Shown here in pieces: positions 50,070 to 57,768 of a stretch of 64,000 bases of DNA. This stretch comes from Microlunatus parietis (GTDB lineage: Bacteria > Actinomycetota > Actinomycetes > Propionibacteriales > Propionibacteriaceae). Positions within the stretch are counted from its first letter, which is position 1, and each line of letters starts with the position of its first letter. The stretch spans positions 5,580,001 through 5,644,000 of the forward strand of contig NZ_JACCBU010000001.1 of NCBI RefSeq assembly GCF_013407955.1. The letters are read 5' to 3'. The notes beneath the pieces were generated by a model. The model saw only the letters and a program-made list of their open reading frames with translations, had not been told where the DNA came from and made no database searches. The translations under genes and the position numbers were made by a program.

Positions 50070-51320
50070 ATGCTGGCGTTCATGGCAGACAGGGTGGTCT
50101 CGGTGGACATTCGTGTTCAGATCGCGTTCTGGCCCGAGGACGCGCCGCGGGGCGCGGTCTCTCGGTTCTGTGAGCGGCACAAAGCTGTCGCGGTCCTGGT
50201 TCTACGAACTCCGGGCTCGTGCTCGAGCGGAGGATCCGGCGGCGGCGGTCCAGCCACGTTCGCGGTCGTGGCCGCAGGGGCATCCGCTCGCGGTCGGGCT
50301 GGAGATCGAGGAGTTGGCGGTCCGGCTCCGGAAGGAGCTGAGGGATCAGGGCTGTGACTACGGACCGGTCTCGGTCCGGTTCCGGATGGACCGGCTGGGT
50401 GTGACGCCGCCGGCCGCGTCGACGCTGGCCCGGATCTTCTCCCGTCGCGGGATGGTGGTCCCGCAACCGCAGAAACGACCGCGGTCGGCGGTGCGACGGT
50501 TCGTGTTCGCGCTGGTGCATGAGTGCTGGCAGCTCGACGCGTTCGACTGGGTGCTGGCCGCTGACCGTGCGTGTGTGATCTTCCAGCTCGTGGATGATCA
50601 TTCCCGGTTCATGATCGCCTCGCTCGCGGCGTGGGGTGAAACGGTGGAGGCGGCGATCCTGGTGGTCGACAGGGGTATCGCTGCGTTCCAGGTGCCGTGT
50701 CTGCTGCTCACCGATAACGGCAGCGCGTTGAATCAGACCCGGATCGGCCGGCGGAGCCGTCTGGTTGATCATCTGACCGGACTGGGGTGTCGTCCGATCA
50801 CCGGCCGGCCGGGGCATCCGCAGACCCAGGGCAAGGACGAACGGGTTCATCAGACCGTGCAACGCTGGCTGAGAGCCCGGCCGAGGGCGACCTCGTTGGC
50901 CGAGTTGCAAGCACAGCTGGATCAGTTCGACCGCTACTACAACCACGACCGTGGCCATCAAGCCCTCGGCCTGCGCACACCGGCCGAGGTCATGGCCGCT
51001 GGGCCGGTCGCGGTCCCGCCGGTCCCGGCCCCACCGGCACCGGCACCGGCACGGCCGGCACGGTCGAAACAGCCCAGAGTCGCCGCGAACGGCAGCGTGC
51101 GGGTCGACGGTGTCCGGATCCAGCTCGGCCGTGAACATGCCAAGACCACCGTCACCACGATCAGCCCGGTCAGACCGTGACGATCTTCGATGGCCGAGGC
51201 CGCCACCTCCGGACCCAGGTCCTCGAACCCGGCAAGACCTACTACAGCAACGGACGGCCCCGCGGCGGCCGGCTGCCCCTGCTGATCCACCAACAACGAC
51301 AACGCAAGGAACAACCATGA
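50070..51320 (+). pseudogene. IS481-family DDE transposase with two apparent frameshifts
   Basis: The N-terminus starts at ATG 50070 (MLAFMADRVVSVDIRVQ...). At 50184 one extra base moves the coding sense into the frame reading LSRSWFYELRARARAEDP, which continues through an HTH and the rve core: LDAFDWVLAADRACVIFQLVDDHSRF (Asp), LLTDNGSALNQ (Asp), GKDERVHQTVQRWL (Glu). That frame stops at 51178-51180, but the family-like C-terminus (GQTVTIFDGRGRHLRTQVLEPG) continues in a third frame to TGA 51318-51320. All three catalytic residues are present, but no single frame gives a complete protein. Programmed shifts or sequencing error are alternatives. Confidence 0.75.
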
Positions 51321-51565
51321 TCAACAACGATCGTGAACCAGACGCCGCTGAACCAGACGAGACCAAGATCGACCTCCGCGACATCCACGGTCCAGGCTTC
51401 ACCCAAGATCAATACCGGGCAGCCCTGGAAGCCGGCTACGAAACCGGCTGGTGGGACGACACCGGCCGGCCCGCACCCTGGCCCGACGACTTCCTCGACG
51501 AATCCAGCGGCTGGCAACCAGAACACGGCAGCCGCGACGCCACCGAGCGGTCCCAACCCTTCTAG
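51317..51565 (+). CDS. Passenger ORF of the IS element, 82 residues, function unknown
   Basis: Acidic protein starting MINNDREPDAAEPDETKIDL and continuing DIHGPGFTQDQYRAALEAGYETGWWDDTG, then PAPWPDDFLDES. The ATG overlaps the TGA of the shifted transposase C-terminus (ATGA), and AAGGAA lies 5 nt upstream, so it was probably translated with the transposase. No signal, helix or known domain. I do not recognise a family. It may help transposition or be cargo. Confidence 0.6.
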   Translation: MINNDREPDAAEPDETKIDLRDIHGPGFTQDQYRAALEAGYETGWWDDTGRPAPWPDDFLDESSGWQPEHGSRDATERSQPF

Positions 51566-51796
51566 CGGCTTCGGCCCAAACCCGCCACGCTGAAGCTGAC
51601 CGCGAATCGGCAGGCGCCCGGAGACGAGGTCAAGGCTTGGCCGAAGGCCAACCCGAAGGGCCCCCGGCCTTGACCACGACGAGGACGACGCCACCCTCCT
51701 CGCAGCTCCCGCGCGGCCCCGACCCTTGACCAACCACACCACCATCTGTCCACACTGACCTCGGACATACTGTCCGGACGAACCCGAGACATGACA

Positions 51797-51811
51797 GCGC
51801 GATTTCGCTGC
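51797..51811 (+). repeat. Right target-site duplication of the IS
   Basis: GCGCGATTTCGCTGC, identical to 49990-50004, directly abutting the right end. Intact duplications suggest a fairly recent insertion with no later rearrangement. Confidence 0.8.
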
Positions 51812-52045
51812 CCTTAGGGTCCACTCGATGCCGAGTTGGTCACGGCGGAATCCGCATCGATCGGTCGTTGTGCAATTCCGTGCCACTACCGCGGTCGGCG
51901 TCGTGTCCTTCGCACCAGGTCAACGCCCGGTAGTTGAATCCCTGCACCGTGGAACCCCCAGGGCACCTGACGCGGCGGCCAGTTCCAAGCCACCTCGACG
52001 CTCCAGCCACCGCGGAATTCCACGCAGGTCTCAGGTGGCCGGAAC
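51812..52045. other. Gene-free right flank of the insertion sequence
   Basis: Contains TGCAATTCCGTGCCA (51871-51885), inverse of the motif at 49809-49823. A minus-strand frame at 51886-52080 has a protein-like stretch (VEFRGGWSVEVAWNWPP) but overlaps the HAD gene and cannot be assigned. Nothing else is recognisable. Confidence 0.5.
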
Positions 52046-52687
52046 TCAGGTGGACTCGAGGACGAGGTCACGCAATTCACTCAGAGTCTTGAGTCGATGG
52101 CGGGCGCCGGTGAAGTCCTGCGCGCCGGTGAAGTCGTTGTGCACAATGGCGCAGTCGATCCCGGCTGCGAGTGCCGAGGCCAGGCCCCGGGCGGAGTCCT
52201 CGACGACCAGCGTCTCCTCCCGGGCGCCACCGAGGCGGTGCAGGCCGGTCAGGTAGGGCTCGGGGTGCGGCTTGGAGAACTCGTAGTCCTCGAGGGTCAG
52301 CACGAACTCCATGAAGGACGTGATCTTCCGCTTCTCGTGGATGAGGTCGAAGTCCTTGCGCCGCGACGTCGTCACGATCGCCATCCGGACGTGCCGCGAC
52401 AGTTCGGCGAGGGTCTCGAGGACACCCTCGATCTCGATCGCCTCGGTGCGCAGATACTCCTGGTAGTAGGCGTCGCGGGCTTCGCGCTGCCGATCGATGG
52501 TCCGGTCGTCGACGCCGGCCGCCCTGGCCTGGACCCAGGTGGCCCTGCCCTGCGCCATGTCCCGCAGATATCGCTGCCGGTCCAGGGTGAGGCCGATCTC
52601 GGCCAAGGCTCGCTCGCCGGCCTTGAAGTACCAGAACTCGGTGTCCACCAGGACTCCGTCATGATCGAAAAGGAGGTACTTCTTCAC
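52046..52687 (-). CDS. HAD-superfamily hydrolase (subfamily IA, phosphatase-like)
   Basis: 213 residues. Motif I LLFDHDGVLVDTE (Asp nucleophile and Asp+2), motif II VTTSRR, motif III Lys in SKPHPEPYL and motif IV VVEDSARGL, with a helical cap between. Probably a phosphomonoesterase. Near the end FTGAQDFTGAR is a small tandem duplication (about 52105-52140). GTG start overlaps the upstream gene's stop (GTGA), yet TACGAT (52695-52700) 7 nt upstream also offers a leaderless start. Confidence 0.87.
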   Translation of the reverse strand: MKKYLLFDHDGVLVDTEFWYFKAGERALAEIGLTLDRQRYLRDMAQGRATWVQARAAGVDDRTIDRQREARDAYYQEYLRTEAIEIEGVLETLAELSRHVRMAIVTTSRRKDFDLIHEKRKITSFMEFVLTLEDYEFSKPHPEPYLTGLHRLGGAREETLVVEDSARGLASALAAGIDCAIVHNDFTGAQDFTGARHRLKTLSELRDLVLEST

Positions 52688-53043
52688 CCCTCGGATCGTA
52701 GTCGGACGGTGACGCCGACCTGGCCGCGGTCACTCCGCTCCGCGACCGCGTGACCGGTCCGGTTCACCCCGTCGAGTTCGATCATGATCGGCCCGCCCTC
52801 GCCGAGGAAGTTGCGCCACCAGCGCTTCCGCTCCGGCATCATCACGCCGATGATCACCGTGTCCCCGTCGCGCCGGAACCCGACCGGTGTGCTGAAGGTC
52901 CGGCCCGAGCGCCGCCCGGTGTAGGTCACGACGGTCAGGCTGCGCCGGAGCCGGGAGCCGAGCAGGGACGAGTCGCGCAGGCCGAGGACGAAGGCGTTGA
53001 ACCGGTCGACCGCCTGTCGGGGAAGGGTCTTCGCTGTCGGCAC
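52684..53043 (-). CDS. Deazaflavin-dependent nitroreductase-like protein (Ddn/FDOR family)
   Basis: 119 residues. Small split-barrel protein: NAFVLGLRDSSLLG, LTVVTYTGRRSGRTFSTPVGFRRDGDTVIIG, RKRWWRNFLGEGGPIMIEL. These are features of the F420-binding FDOR-A/Ddn group and of related actinobacterial proteins. F420 binding is inferred. Encoded just upstream of, and overlapping, the HAD gene. Confidence 0.75.
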   Translation of the reverse strand: MPTAKTLPRQAVDRFNAFVLGLRDSSLLGSRLRRSLTVVTYTGRRSGRTFSTPVGFRRDGDTVIIGVMMPERKRWWRNFLGEGGPIMIELDGVNRTGHAVAERSDRGQVGVTVRLRSEG

Positions 53044-53093
53044 AGGCGCTCCGTTCGGTTGTTGATCATGGTCTGTCGTTCACCGTACCCGGC

Positions 53094-53126
53094 CTAAGTG
53101 GAGAACCCCATCCACTTAGCTAAAGT
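53094..53126 (+). promoter_or_regulatory. TetR operator and leaderless promoter
   Basis: CTAAGTGGA (53094-53102), 8-nt spacer, TCCACTTAG (53111-53119): a perfect 9-bp inverted repeat. TAAAGT (53121-53126) follows and lies 7 nt before ATG 53134. The operator would block the -35 region and also faces the divergent deazaflavin-enzyme gene 51 bp away. Confidence 0.7.
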
Positions 53127-53133
53127 GAGAAAC

Positions 53134-53808
53134 ATGACCGACCAGCACTCTCGGATCGCCGTTGATGATCAGCTCGAGGCGCCGGCGTTGCGGACCGACG
53201 CGCAGCAGAACCGCGATCGCATTCTCGAGGTCGCTCGGGTCCTGTTCGCCCAGCGCGGTCTTGACGTGCCGATGGCGGCGATCGCCCGCCGCGCCGGAGT
53301 CGGCGTCGCGACGCTCTATCGCCGGTTCCCGACCAAGGAGGACCTGGTCACCGCGACCTTCGCGGAGCGCTTCGAGCACTGTCTGATCATGTTCGGCGAG
53401 GCGAAGGTGGACCCGGACCCGTGGCGAGCGTTCTGTACGGTGATCGAAGAGGTGTGCGCGATGCAGGCTGGCGATCGCGGCTTCCGGGCCGTCCTCAGCG
53501 CGACGCTGGCTGGCACGGACTACCTGGACCAGGCCCGGTCCCACTTCGTCGAGAGCTTCGAGGTCCTGGTCCGGCGGGCCAAAGAGGCCGGCCGGCTCCG
53601 GAAGGACTTCGCGGTTGAGGACCTCTCTCTGATCCTGCAGGCCAACGGTGGGATCGCCGCCGGGACGACCGACGCGGGCGTGGCCGCCTCGCGCCGGTTG
53701 GTCGCCTACCTGATCGACGCCTTCCGGGCCGACCGGAGCGAGACGCCGGCCCGGCTGCCACCGCCGGTCAGGCTGGATCTCATCGAAGCCGTGCTCAACG
53801 GCTCCTGA
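53134..53808 (+). CDS. TetR-family transcriptional repressor
   Basis: 224 residues. HTH at the N-terminus: RILEVARVLFAQRGLDVPMAAIARRAGVGVATLYRRFPTKEDLV. The ligand-binding domain follows, with a C-terminal SBP-like TetR segment (DFAVEDLSLILQANGGIAAG). Probably autoregulated and controls the divergent Ddn/HAD pair through the palindrome at 53094-53119. Start by the leaderless rule. Confidence 0.9.
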   Translation: MTDQHSRIAVDDQLEAPALRTDAQQNRDRILEVARVLFAQRGLDVPMAAIARRAGVGVATLYRRFPTKEDLVTATFAERFEHCLIMFGEAKVDPDPWRAFCTVIEEVCAMQAGDRGFRAVLSATLAGTDYLDQARSHFVESFEVLVRRAKEAGRLRKDFAVEDLSLILQANGGIAAGTTDAGVAASRRLVAYLIDAFRADRSETPARLPPPVRLDLIEAVLNGS

Positions 53809-53814
53809 CCAAGA

Positions 53815-54825
53815 TCAATCGACCGCCAGATCAGGCAGTACGGAAGCGCGCCGGCGACCCCACTCCAGGGCGCTGGCGATGCCGTCGGCCAGCGACTGTT
53901 CGGCCCGCCAGCCGAGCAGCCGGTGCGCCTTGTCAACTCCTGCGTAGGCGCCGACGGCGTCACCCGAGCGGGGCGGCTTCTCGCGGGTCGGCACCGGCCG
54001 GCCGTAGACCTCCTCGAAGGTGGCCAGCAGCTCCCGGACCGTGACGCCGGAGCCGGTGCCGAGATTGATCACCGAACTCGGGGCGTCCTCGGCGGCGAGC
54101 ACCTCGTCGAAGCGCTCGACGGCCGCGACGTGGGCGCGAGCCAGGTCCCAGGCGCCGATGTAGTCGCGCAGGCCGGTCCCGTCCCGGGTCGGCAGGTCGG
54201 TGCCGGTGATCTCGAAGGCGTCGATCCGTCCCTCGGCGGCCGCGACCAGCCGGCCGATGACGTGCGACGGCACTGGGTCGTAGATGCCGGTCCGGAACTC
54301 GGGGTCGGAGCCGATCGGGTTGAAGTAGCGCAGCATGATCGCCCGCAGGTCGGTCGCCTCGGTCAGGTCCCGCAGCGCCAGCTCCATGATCATCTTGGTT
54401 CGCGCGTACGGCGACGTCGGCGCCAGCGGAGCCGCCTCGTCGACCTCGAACCGGTCGCTGAAGGCATAGATCGCGGCCGACGACGAGAACACGAGCCGGG
54501 GCCGGCCGAGGTCGACCAGGTTCTGGCACAGCTCGAGCGACTTGGCCACGTTGTTGACGTAGTAGCGGTACGGTTCCCGGACGCTCTCCGGCACCACGAT
54601 CAGGGCCGCGCAGTGGATCGTACAATCGATCTCCTGATCGGCGACGATCTTCTCCAGCAGCACCCGGTCGGCGATGTCGCCTTCGTAGAAGACCCGGTTC
54701 GCGACGAACTCGCGGCGCCCCCTCACCAGGTTGTCCAAGATCACCGGCTGGTGGCCGGCCCGCTCCAACGCGGTGGCGATCATGCTGCCGAGGTAGCCGG
54801 CTCCGCCGGTCACGAGAACTCTCAC
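53815..54825 (-). CDS. galE: UDP-glucose 4-epimerase
   Basis: 336 residues. SDR-extended fold: VTGGAGYLGSMIATALERAGH NAD motif, catalytic Ser in FSSSAAIYAFS and Tyr in TSPYARTKMIMELALRD, RYFNPIGSDP, and DYIGAWDLARAHVAA. Interconverts UDP-galactose and UDP-glucose for cell-wall glycans. GTG 54825 start is supported by TAGACT (54833-54838) 7 nt upstream. Confidence 0.9.
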   Translation of the reverse strand: MRVLVTGGAGYLGSMIATALERAGHQPVILDNLVRGRREFVANRVFYEGDIADRVLLEKIVADQEIDCTIHCAALIVVPESVREPYRYYVNNVAKSLELCQNLVDLGRPRLVFSSSAAIYAFSDRFEVDEAAPLAPTSPYARTKMIMELALRDLTEATDLRAIMLRYFNPIGSDPEFRTGIYDPVPSHVIGRLVAAAEGRIDAFEITGTDLPTRDGTGLRDYIGAWDLARAHVAAVERFDEVLAAEDAPSSVINLGTGSGVTVRELLATFEEVYGRPVPTREKPPRSGDAVGAYAGVDKAHRLLGWRAEQSLADGIASALEWGRRRASVLPDLAVD

Positions 54826-54871
54826 GGCCCCGAGTCTAAGCTTCCCGTCCCCCGCGACCCCGCCGCCGCAG

Positions 54872-54914
54872 CCGCGACCGTTGCGCTGATCCGCGACTGT
54901 TGCAACGGTCGCGG
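54872..54914. terminator. CCGCGACCGTTGC hairpin upstream of galE
   Basis: CCGCGACCGTTGC (54872-54884) and GCAACGGTCGCGG (54902-54914), a perfect 13-bp stem with a 17-nt loop. It follows the end of the minus-strand gene 54963-55685, as a terminator would. GCAACGGTCGCGG recurs at 10810 and 32274. Confidence 0.55.
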
Positions 54915-54962
54915 ATGGGTCGAACGGTCGCGGCTAGGGGGTTGGTCGGGATGGAAAGTCGA

Positions 54963-55685
54963 TCATGAGGGTTTGATCCAGCTCACGGCGGAGACCAGCG
55001 CGTCGCTGGCTGCGTCGCGGACCCGGCGCAGCTCGCGGGACCGGAGATCGGACTCCCAGGACGAGATCGAGCCGCCGTCGTCGCTCAGCGCGAGGTCCGC
55101 GGCGGCCAGCATCCGGAGTGCCTTGGCGATCGCGTTGCGCTGCAGCGGCGGATAGCCGGGGGCCCAGATGGAGATGTCGGGCGGCCGCCAGCCGGCCATC
55201 GCGCCGCCGGCCAGTTCCAGGGTCTCCAGGGTCCGGGCCGCCTCCAGCACCGCCTCCCGGAGCGCCCGTTCGCTCTCGTACGGACTCGGCGGCGGAGCCG
55301 GCAGCGTCGCGTTGAAGACCCGCCACTGCAGCGCCTGGCCGACCCGGATCGGCACCAGGCCCAGCTCTCCGCCGCTGGCCAGCACGGCGGCCCCGGCGGA
55401 CAGGGCGGCGGTGTTGAACTCGACCGGGCCGCGCAGCCCGCCGAGCACGCCGGGACGGGGCAGCGCCAATTGCCACTGGGTCCGTTCGACCACCAGGCAA
55501 CGCGGCAGGGCGCGCTCCCAGGTGATCGCCCGAGTGCTGTCGACGTCCAGCAGATCATCGGGGTCGACGACGTGGTGGGCCACGTCACCGGCCACGATCT
55601 GAGTCGCCGCCACCTCAACGCTGACCCGGTTAGCGAGCAGCGCGTTGAGGTGCGTCGTCAGCCGGACCGACGCATCAACCTCCAT
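54963..55685 (-). CDS. Conserved hypothetical protein
   Basis: 240 residues, no family recognised. The start is set at ATG 55685 (MEVDASVRLTTHLNALL) because TAAGCT (55693-55698) is 7 nt upstream; a longer frame upstream lacks this support. The sequence has mixed helices and strands with a Pro-rich middle (VFNATLPAPPPSPYESER) and conserved-looking ends (WRPPDISIWAPGYPPLQRNAIAK). No signal, membrane segment or motif. Flanked by galE and DUF1707. Confidence 0.6.
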   Translation of the reverse strand: MEVDASVRLTTHLNALLANRVSVEVAATQIVAGDVAHHVVDPDDLLDVDSTRAITWERALPRCLVVERTQWQLALPRPGVLGGLRGPVEFNTAALSAGAAVLASGGELGLVPIRVGQALQWRVFNATLPAPPPSPYESERALREAVLEAARTLETLELAGGAMAGWRPPDISIWAPGYPPLQRNAIAKALRMLAAADLALSDDGGSISSWESDLRSRELRRVRDAASDALVSAVSWIKPS

Positions 55686-55730
55686 CCCGCTGAGCTTAGT
55701 GGCGCAGCCGGCGGAGTCGATCATCGAGGT

Positions 55731-56384
55731 TCAGCGTTCCAGCGCCCGCCGGCGGCTCGCCTGCAGCGCCTTCTCCAGCCTGCGCAGGTCGCCGCGGCTC
55801 GGGTGACGCACCCTGAGCGTGCCCATGCCGAGCGAGCCGCGCAGCACCAGGACCGGTTTGCCGGCCGTCGGGGTCGAGGTGATCTTCGACTTCGCCGTAC
55901 CCCACGAGGTGGAGAGCCGGTCGGTGTTCGCGGCCCAGCCGTCCGGCACCACGATCACCACGGTTCCCATCGACGCGATCACCTCGATGTCGATCACCCG
56001 GGCCCGGGTGGTGGCCTGCAGGCAGTTCAGCCGGACGGTGCCGGCGCCGGCGTTGATCCGGATGAACGGCGGCAGTTCCCAGGCGCCGGTCCGGGTCACC
56101 GAGGAGAAGCCGCCGTCCAGAATCAGCGGATCGTCCTCGGCGAAGCCGGGCAGCTGGGGCAGCGGAGCCTCCGCGACCGGTGCCGCCTCGCGAGCAGGGC
56201 CGCCGAGGTCAACGAACAGGACGTCGAGGTCGGCGAAGGTCTTGGCCGACAGGGCTCGTTCGAGTCGCTCGTCCAGTTCCTCGAGGGTGATCCGCCCGTC
56301 CGCGGCCGCGTCGCGCAGGGCTTCCGCGGCGGCGTCGCGTTCGGAATGGCCCACCCGAATTCGCTCGCGGCCGCTCTCGGTCAT
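55731..56384 (-). CDS. DUF1707 protein with a LiaF-like C-terminal domain
   Basis: 217 residues. The N-terminal DUF1707 motif is IRVGHSERDAAAEALRDAAADGRITLEELDERL, frequent in actinobacterial membrane-stress proteins. The C-terminal part (DPLILDGGFSSVTRTGAWELP, TVRLNCLQATT, GTVVIVVPDGWAANTDRLS) is the beta repeat seen in cell-wall-stress LiaF/VraT-like proteins. Soluble, so probably a peripheral sensor. ATG 56384 is 6 nt after TACCCT. Confidence 0.8.
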   Translation of the reverse strand: MTESGRERIRVGHSERDAAAEALRDAAADGRITLEELDERLERALSAKTFADLDVLFVDLGGPAREAAPVAEAPLPQLPGFAEDDPLILDGGFSSVTRTGAWELPPFIRINAGAGTVRLNCLQATTRARVIDIEVIASMGTVVIVVPDGWAANTDRLSTSWGTAKSKITSTPTAGKPVLVLRGSLGMGTLRVRHPSRGDLRRLEKALQASRRRALER

Positions 56385-56461
56385 GACCACAGGGTAATCA
56401 GCGTCGATGTCGTGATTAAGGTACGCGCTCGGGAAGCGGACCGGCCCGGTAGGTTTGACGC

Positions 56462-57265
56462 ATGGTGGCAGTGGCGGACCTGGCCGGGGTGAGCATCGTG
56501 CGAGGAGGCACGAGGCTGCTCGACGACGTCGACTGGACCGTCGACGAAACCGACCGCTGGGTCGTGATCGGCCCGAACGGCGCCGGAAAGACGACGCTGC
56601 TGCAGATCCTGGCCGCTCAGTTGCACCCGACCTCCGGGGTCGCCGGCCTGCTCGGCGAGGTGCTCGGCACGGTCGACGTGTTCGAGCTGCGGCCGCGGAT
56701 CGGCCTGGCGTCGGCGGCGCTGGCGGACCGGATCCCGAAGAGCGAGCGGGTCCACGACGTCGTCGTCTCGGCCTCGTACGCGGTGGTCGGCCGGTGGCGC
56801 GAGGACTATCACGCTCTTGATCATGACCGGGCCGCCGGGCTGCTCCGGCAGCTCCGTGTCGATCACCTGGCCGACCGGACCTTCGGCACCCTGAGCGAGG
56901 GCGAGCGGAAGCGGGTCCAGATCGCCCGGGCGTTGATGACCGACCCCGAGCTGTTGTTGCTGGACGAGCCGGCCGCCGGGCTCGACCTGGCCGGCCGCGA
57001 GTCGCTGGTCCGGACCCTCGGCGAACTGGCCCGCGATCCGGCGGCGCCGGCCTCGGTCTTGGTCACCCACCACGTCGAGGAGATCCCGGCCGGGATCACG
57101 CACGCGCTGTTGTTGCGCGAGGGCAAGGTGGTCGCATCCGGGCCGTTGCGGGCGACCCTGACCGCTGAGACACTCAGCGAAACGTTCCGGCTGCCGCTCG
57201 CGCTGGCCGAGATCGACGGCCGGTGGACAGCGCGTTCGGCGAACGGTCGAGGGGGTGTCGGATGA
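56462..57265 (+). CDS. ABC transporter ATP-binding protein without adjacent permease
   Basis: 267 residues. Walker A IGPNGAGKTTLLQIL, Q-loop replaced by RIGLASAALADRIPK, signature LSEGERKRVQIARAL, Walker B LLLDEPAAGLDL and H-loop VLVTHHVEEI. Close in style to ModF/YlmA-type ATPases. Leaderless: TAGGTT (56450-56455) then 6 nt. Overlaps the NfeD gene (ATGA), so co-translated with the NfeD/SPFH pair. Its membrane partner is unknown. Confidence 0.85.
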   Translation: MVAVADLAGVSIVRGGTRLLDDVDWTVDETDRWVVIGPNGAGKTTLLQILAAQLHPTSGVAGLLGEVLGTVDVFELRPRIGLASAALADRIPKSERVHDVVVSASYAVVGRWREDYHALDHDRAAGLLRQLRVDHLADRTFGTLSEGERKRVQIARALMTDPELLLLDEPAAGLDLAGRESLVRTLGELARDPAAPASVLVTHHVEEIPAGITHALLLREGKVVASGPLRATLTAETLSETFRLPLALAEIDGRWTARSANGRGGVG

Positions 57266-57732
57266 ATCTGTTGGACTGGCTCGGTGATCACGTCTGGGCG
57301 ATCTGGCTGGCGCTGGCGTTGCTGCTCGGGATCGCCGAGATTCTCTCCCTCGACCTGGTGTTGATCATGCTCGCGGTCGGTGCCCTGGCCGGCGCCGGCG
57401 TGGCCGTGGTCGCGCCCGACCTGTGGTGGCTGCAGATCGGCGTCGCCACCGCGGTCTCCTTGATCACGTTGCTGCTGCTCCGGCCGACGTTGCTGGAGCG
57501 GGTGCGCAACATGCCCGGCTACCGGTCGTCGACGGACCGGCTGCTCGGCGCGTCCGGTGTCGCCGTGTCCGCCATCGACAAGGCGGGCGGCGAGGTCAAG
57601 CTGGACGGGATCAGTTGGTCCGCGCGCCCGTACGACAGCTCGATGGTGATCGAGGCCGGCACCGAGATCGAGGTGTACGAGATCGACGGCGCCACCGCCG
57701 TCGTCTATCCGAAGCATGATCAACTCCCGTAG
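57262..57732 (+). CDS. NfeD-family membrane protein
   Basis: 156 residues. Three hydrophobic segments (WAIWLALALLLGIAEILSL, LVLIMLAVGALAGAGVAVV, LQIGVATAVSLITLLLLRP) followed by an OB-fold domain (GASGVAVSAIDKAGGEVKLDGISWSAR...VYEIDGATAVVYPK). NfeD proteins partner SPFH proteins, here encoded 36 nt downstream. ATG by overlap with the ATPase gene. Confidence 0.88.
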   Translation: MNLLDWLGDHVWAIWLALALLLGIAEILSLDLVLIMLAVGALAGAGVAVVAPDLWWLQIGVATAVSLITLLLLRPTLLERVRNMPGYRSSTDRLLGASGVAVSAIDKAGGEVKLDGISWSARPYDSSMVIEAGTEIEVYEIDGATAVVYPKHDQLP

Positions 57733-57768
57733 CCGGAGGCTGTAGCTCTCCAAGAGGAAGGGAAGACC

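Larger units (their letters stand above)
50005..51796. mobile_element. IS481-like insertion sequence, 1792 bp, with 15-bp target duplications
   Basis: GCGCGATTTCGCTGC occurs exactly at 49990-50004 and 51797-51811. Between these copies the ends begin TGTC and finish GACA; the outer 28 bp are an imperfect inverted repeat (23 of 28 positions). A second 24-bp copy of the right-end sequence lies just inside the left end (50034-50057), perfectly matching the complement of 51769-51792. Contents: a DDE transposase (frameshifted) and a downstream 82-codon gene. IS481 elements make 4-15 bp duplications, which fits; 1.8 kb is long for the family because of the passenger gene. Confidence 0.85.

Noticed and set aside
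51886..52080. Minus-strand frame with a protein-like stretch (VEFRGGWSVEVAWNWPP).
   Set aside because: Overlaps the end of the HAD gene, no promoter or ribosome site, no family match I can recall; might be a degraded gene but cannot be supported.
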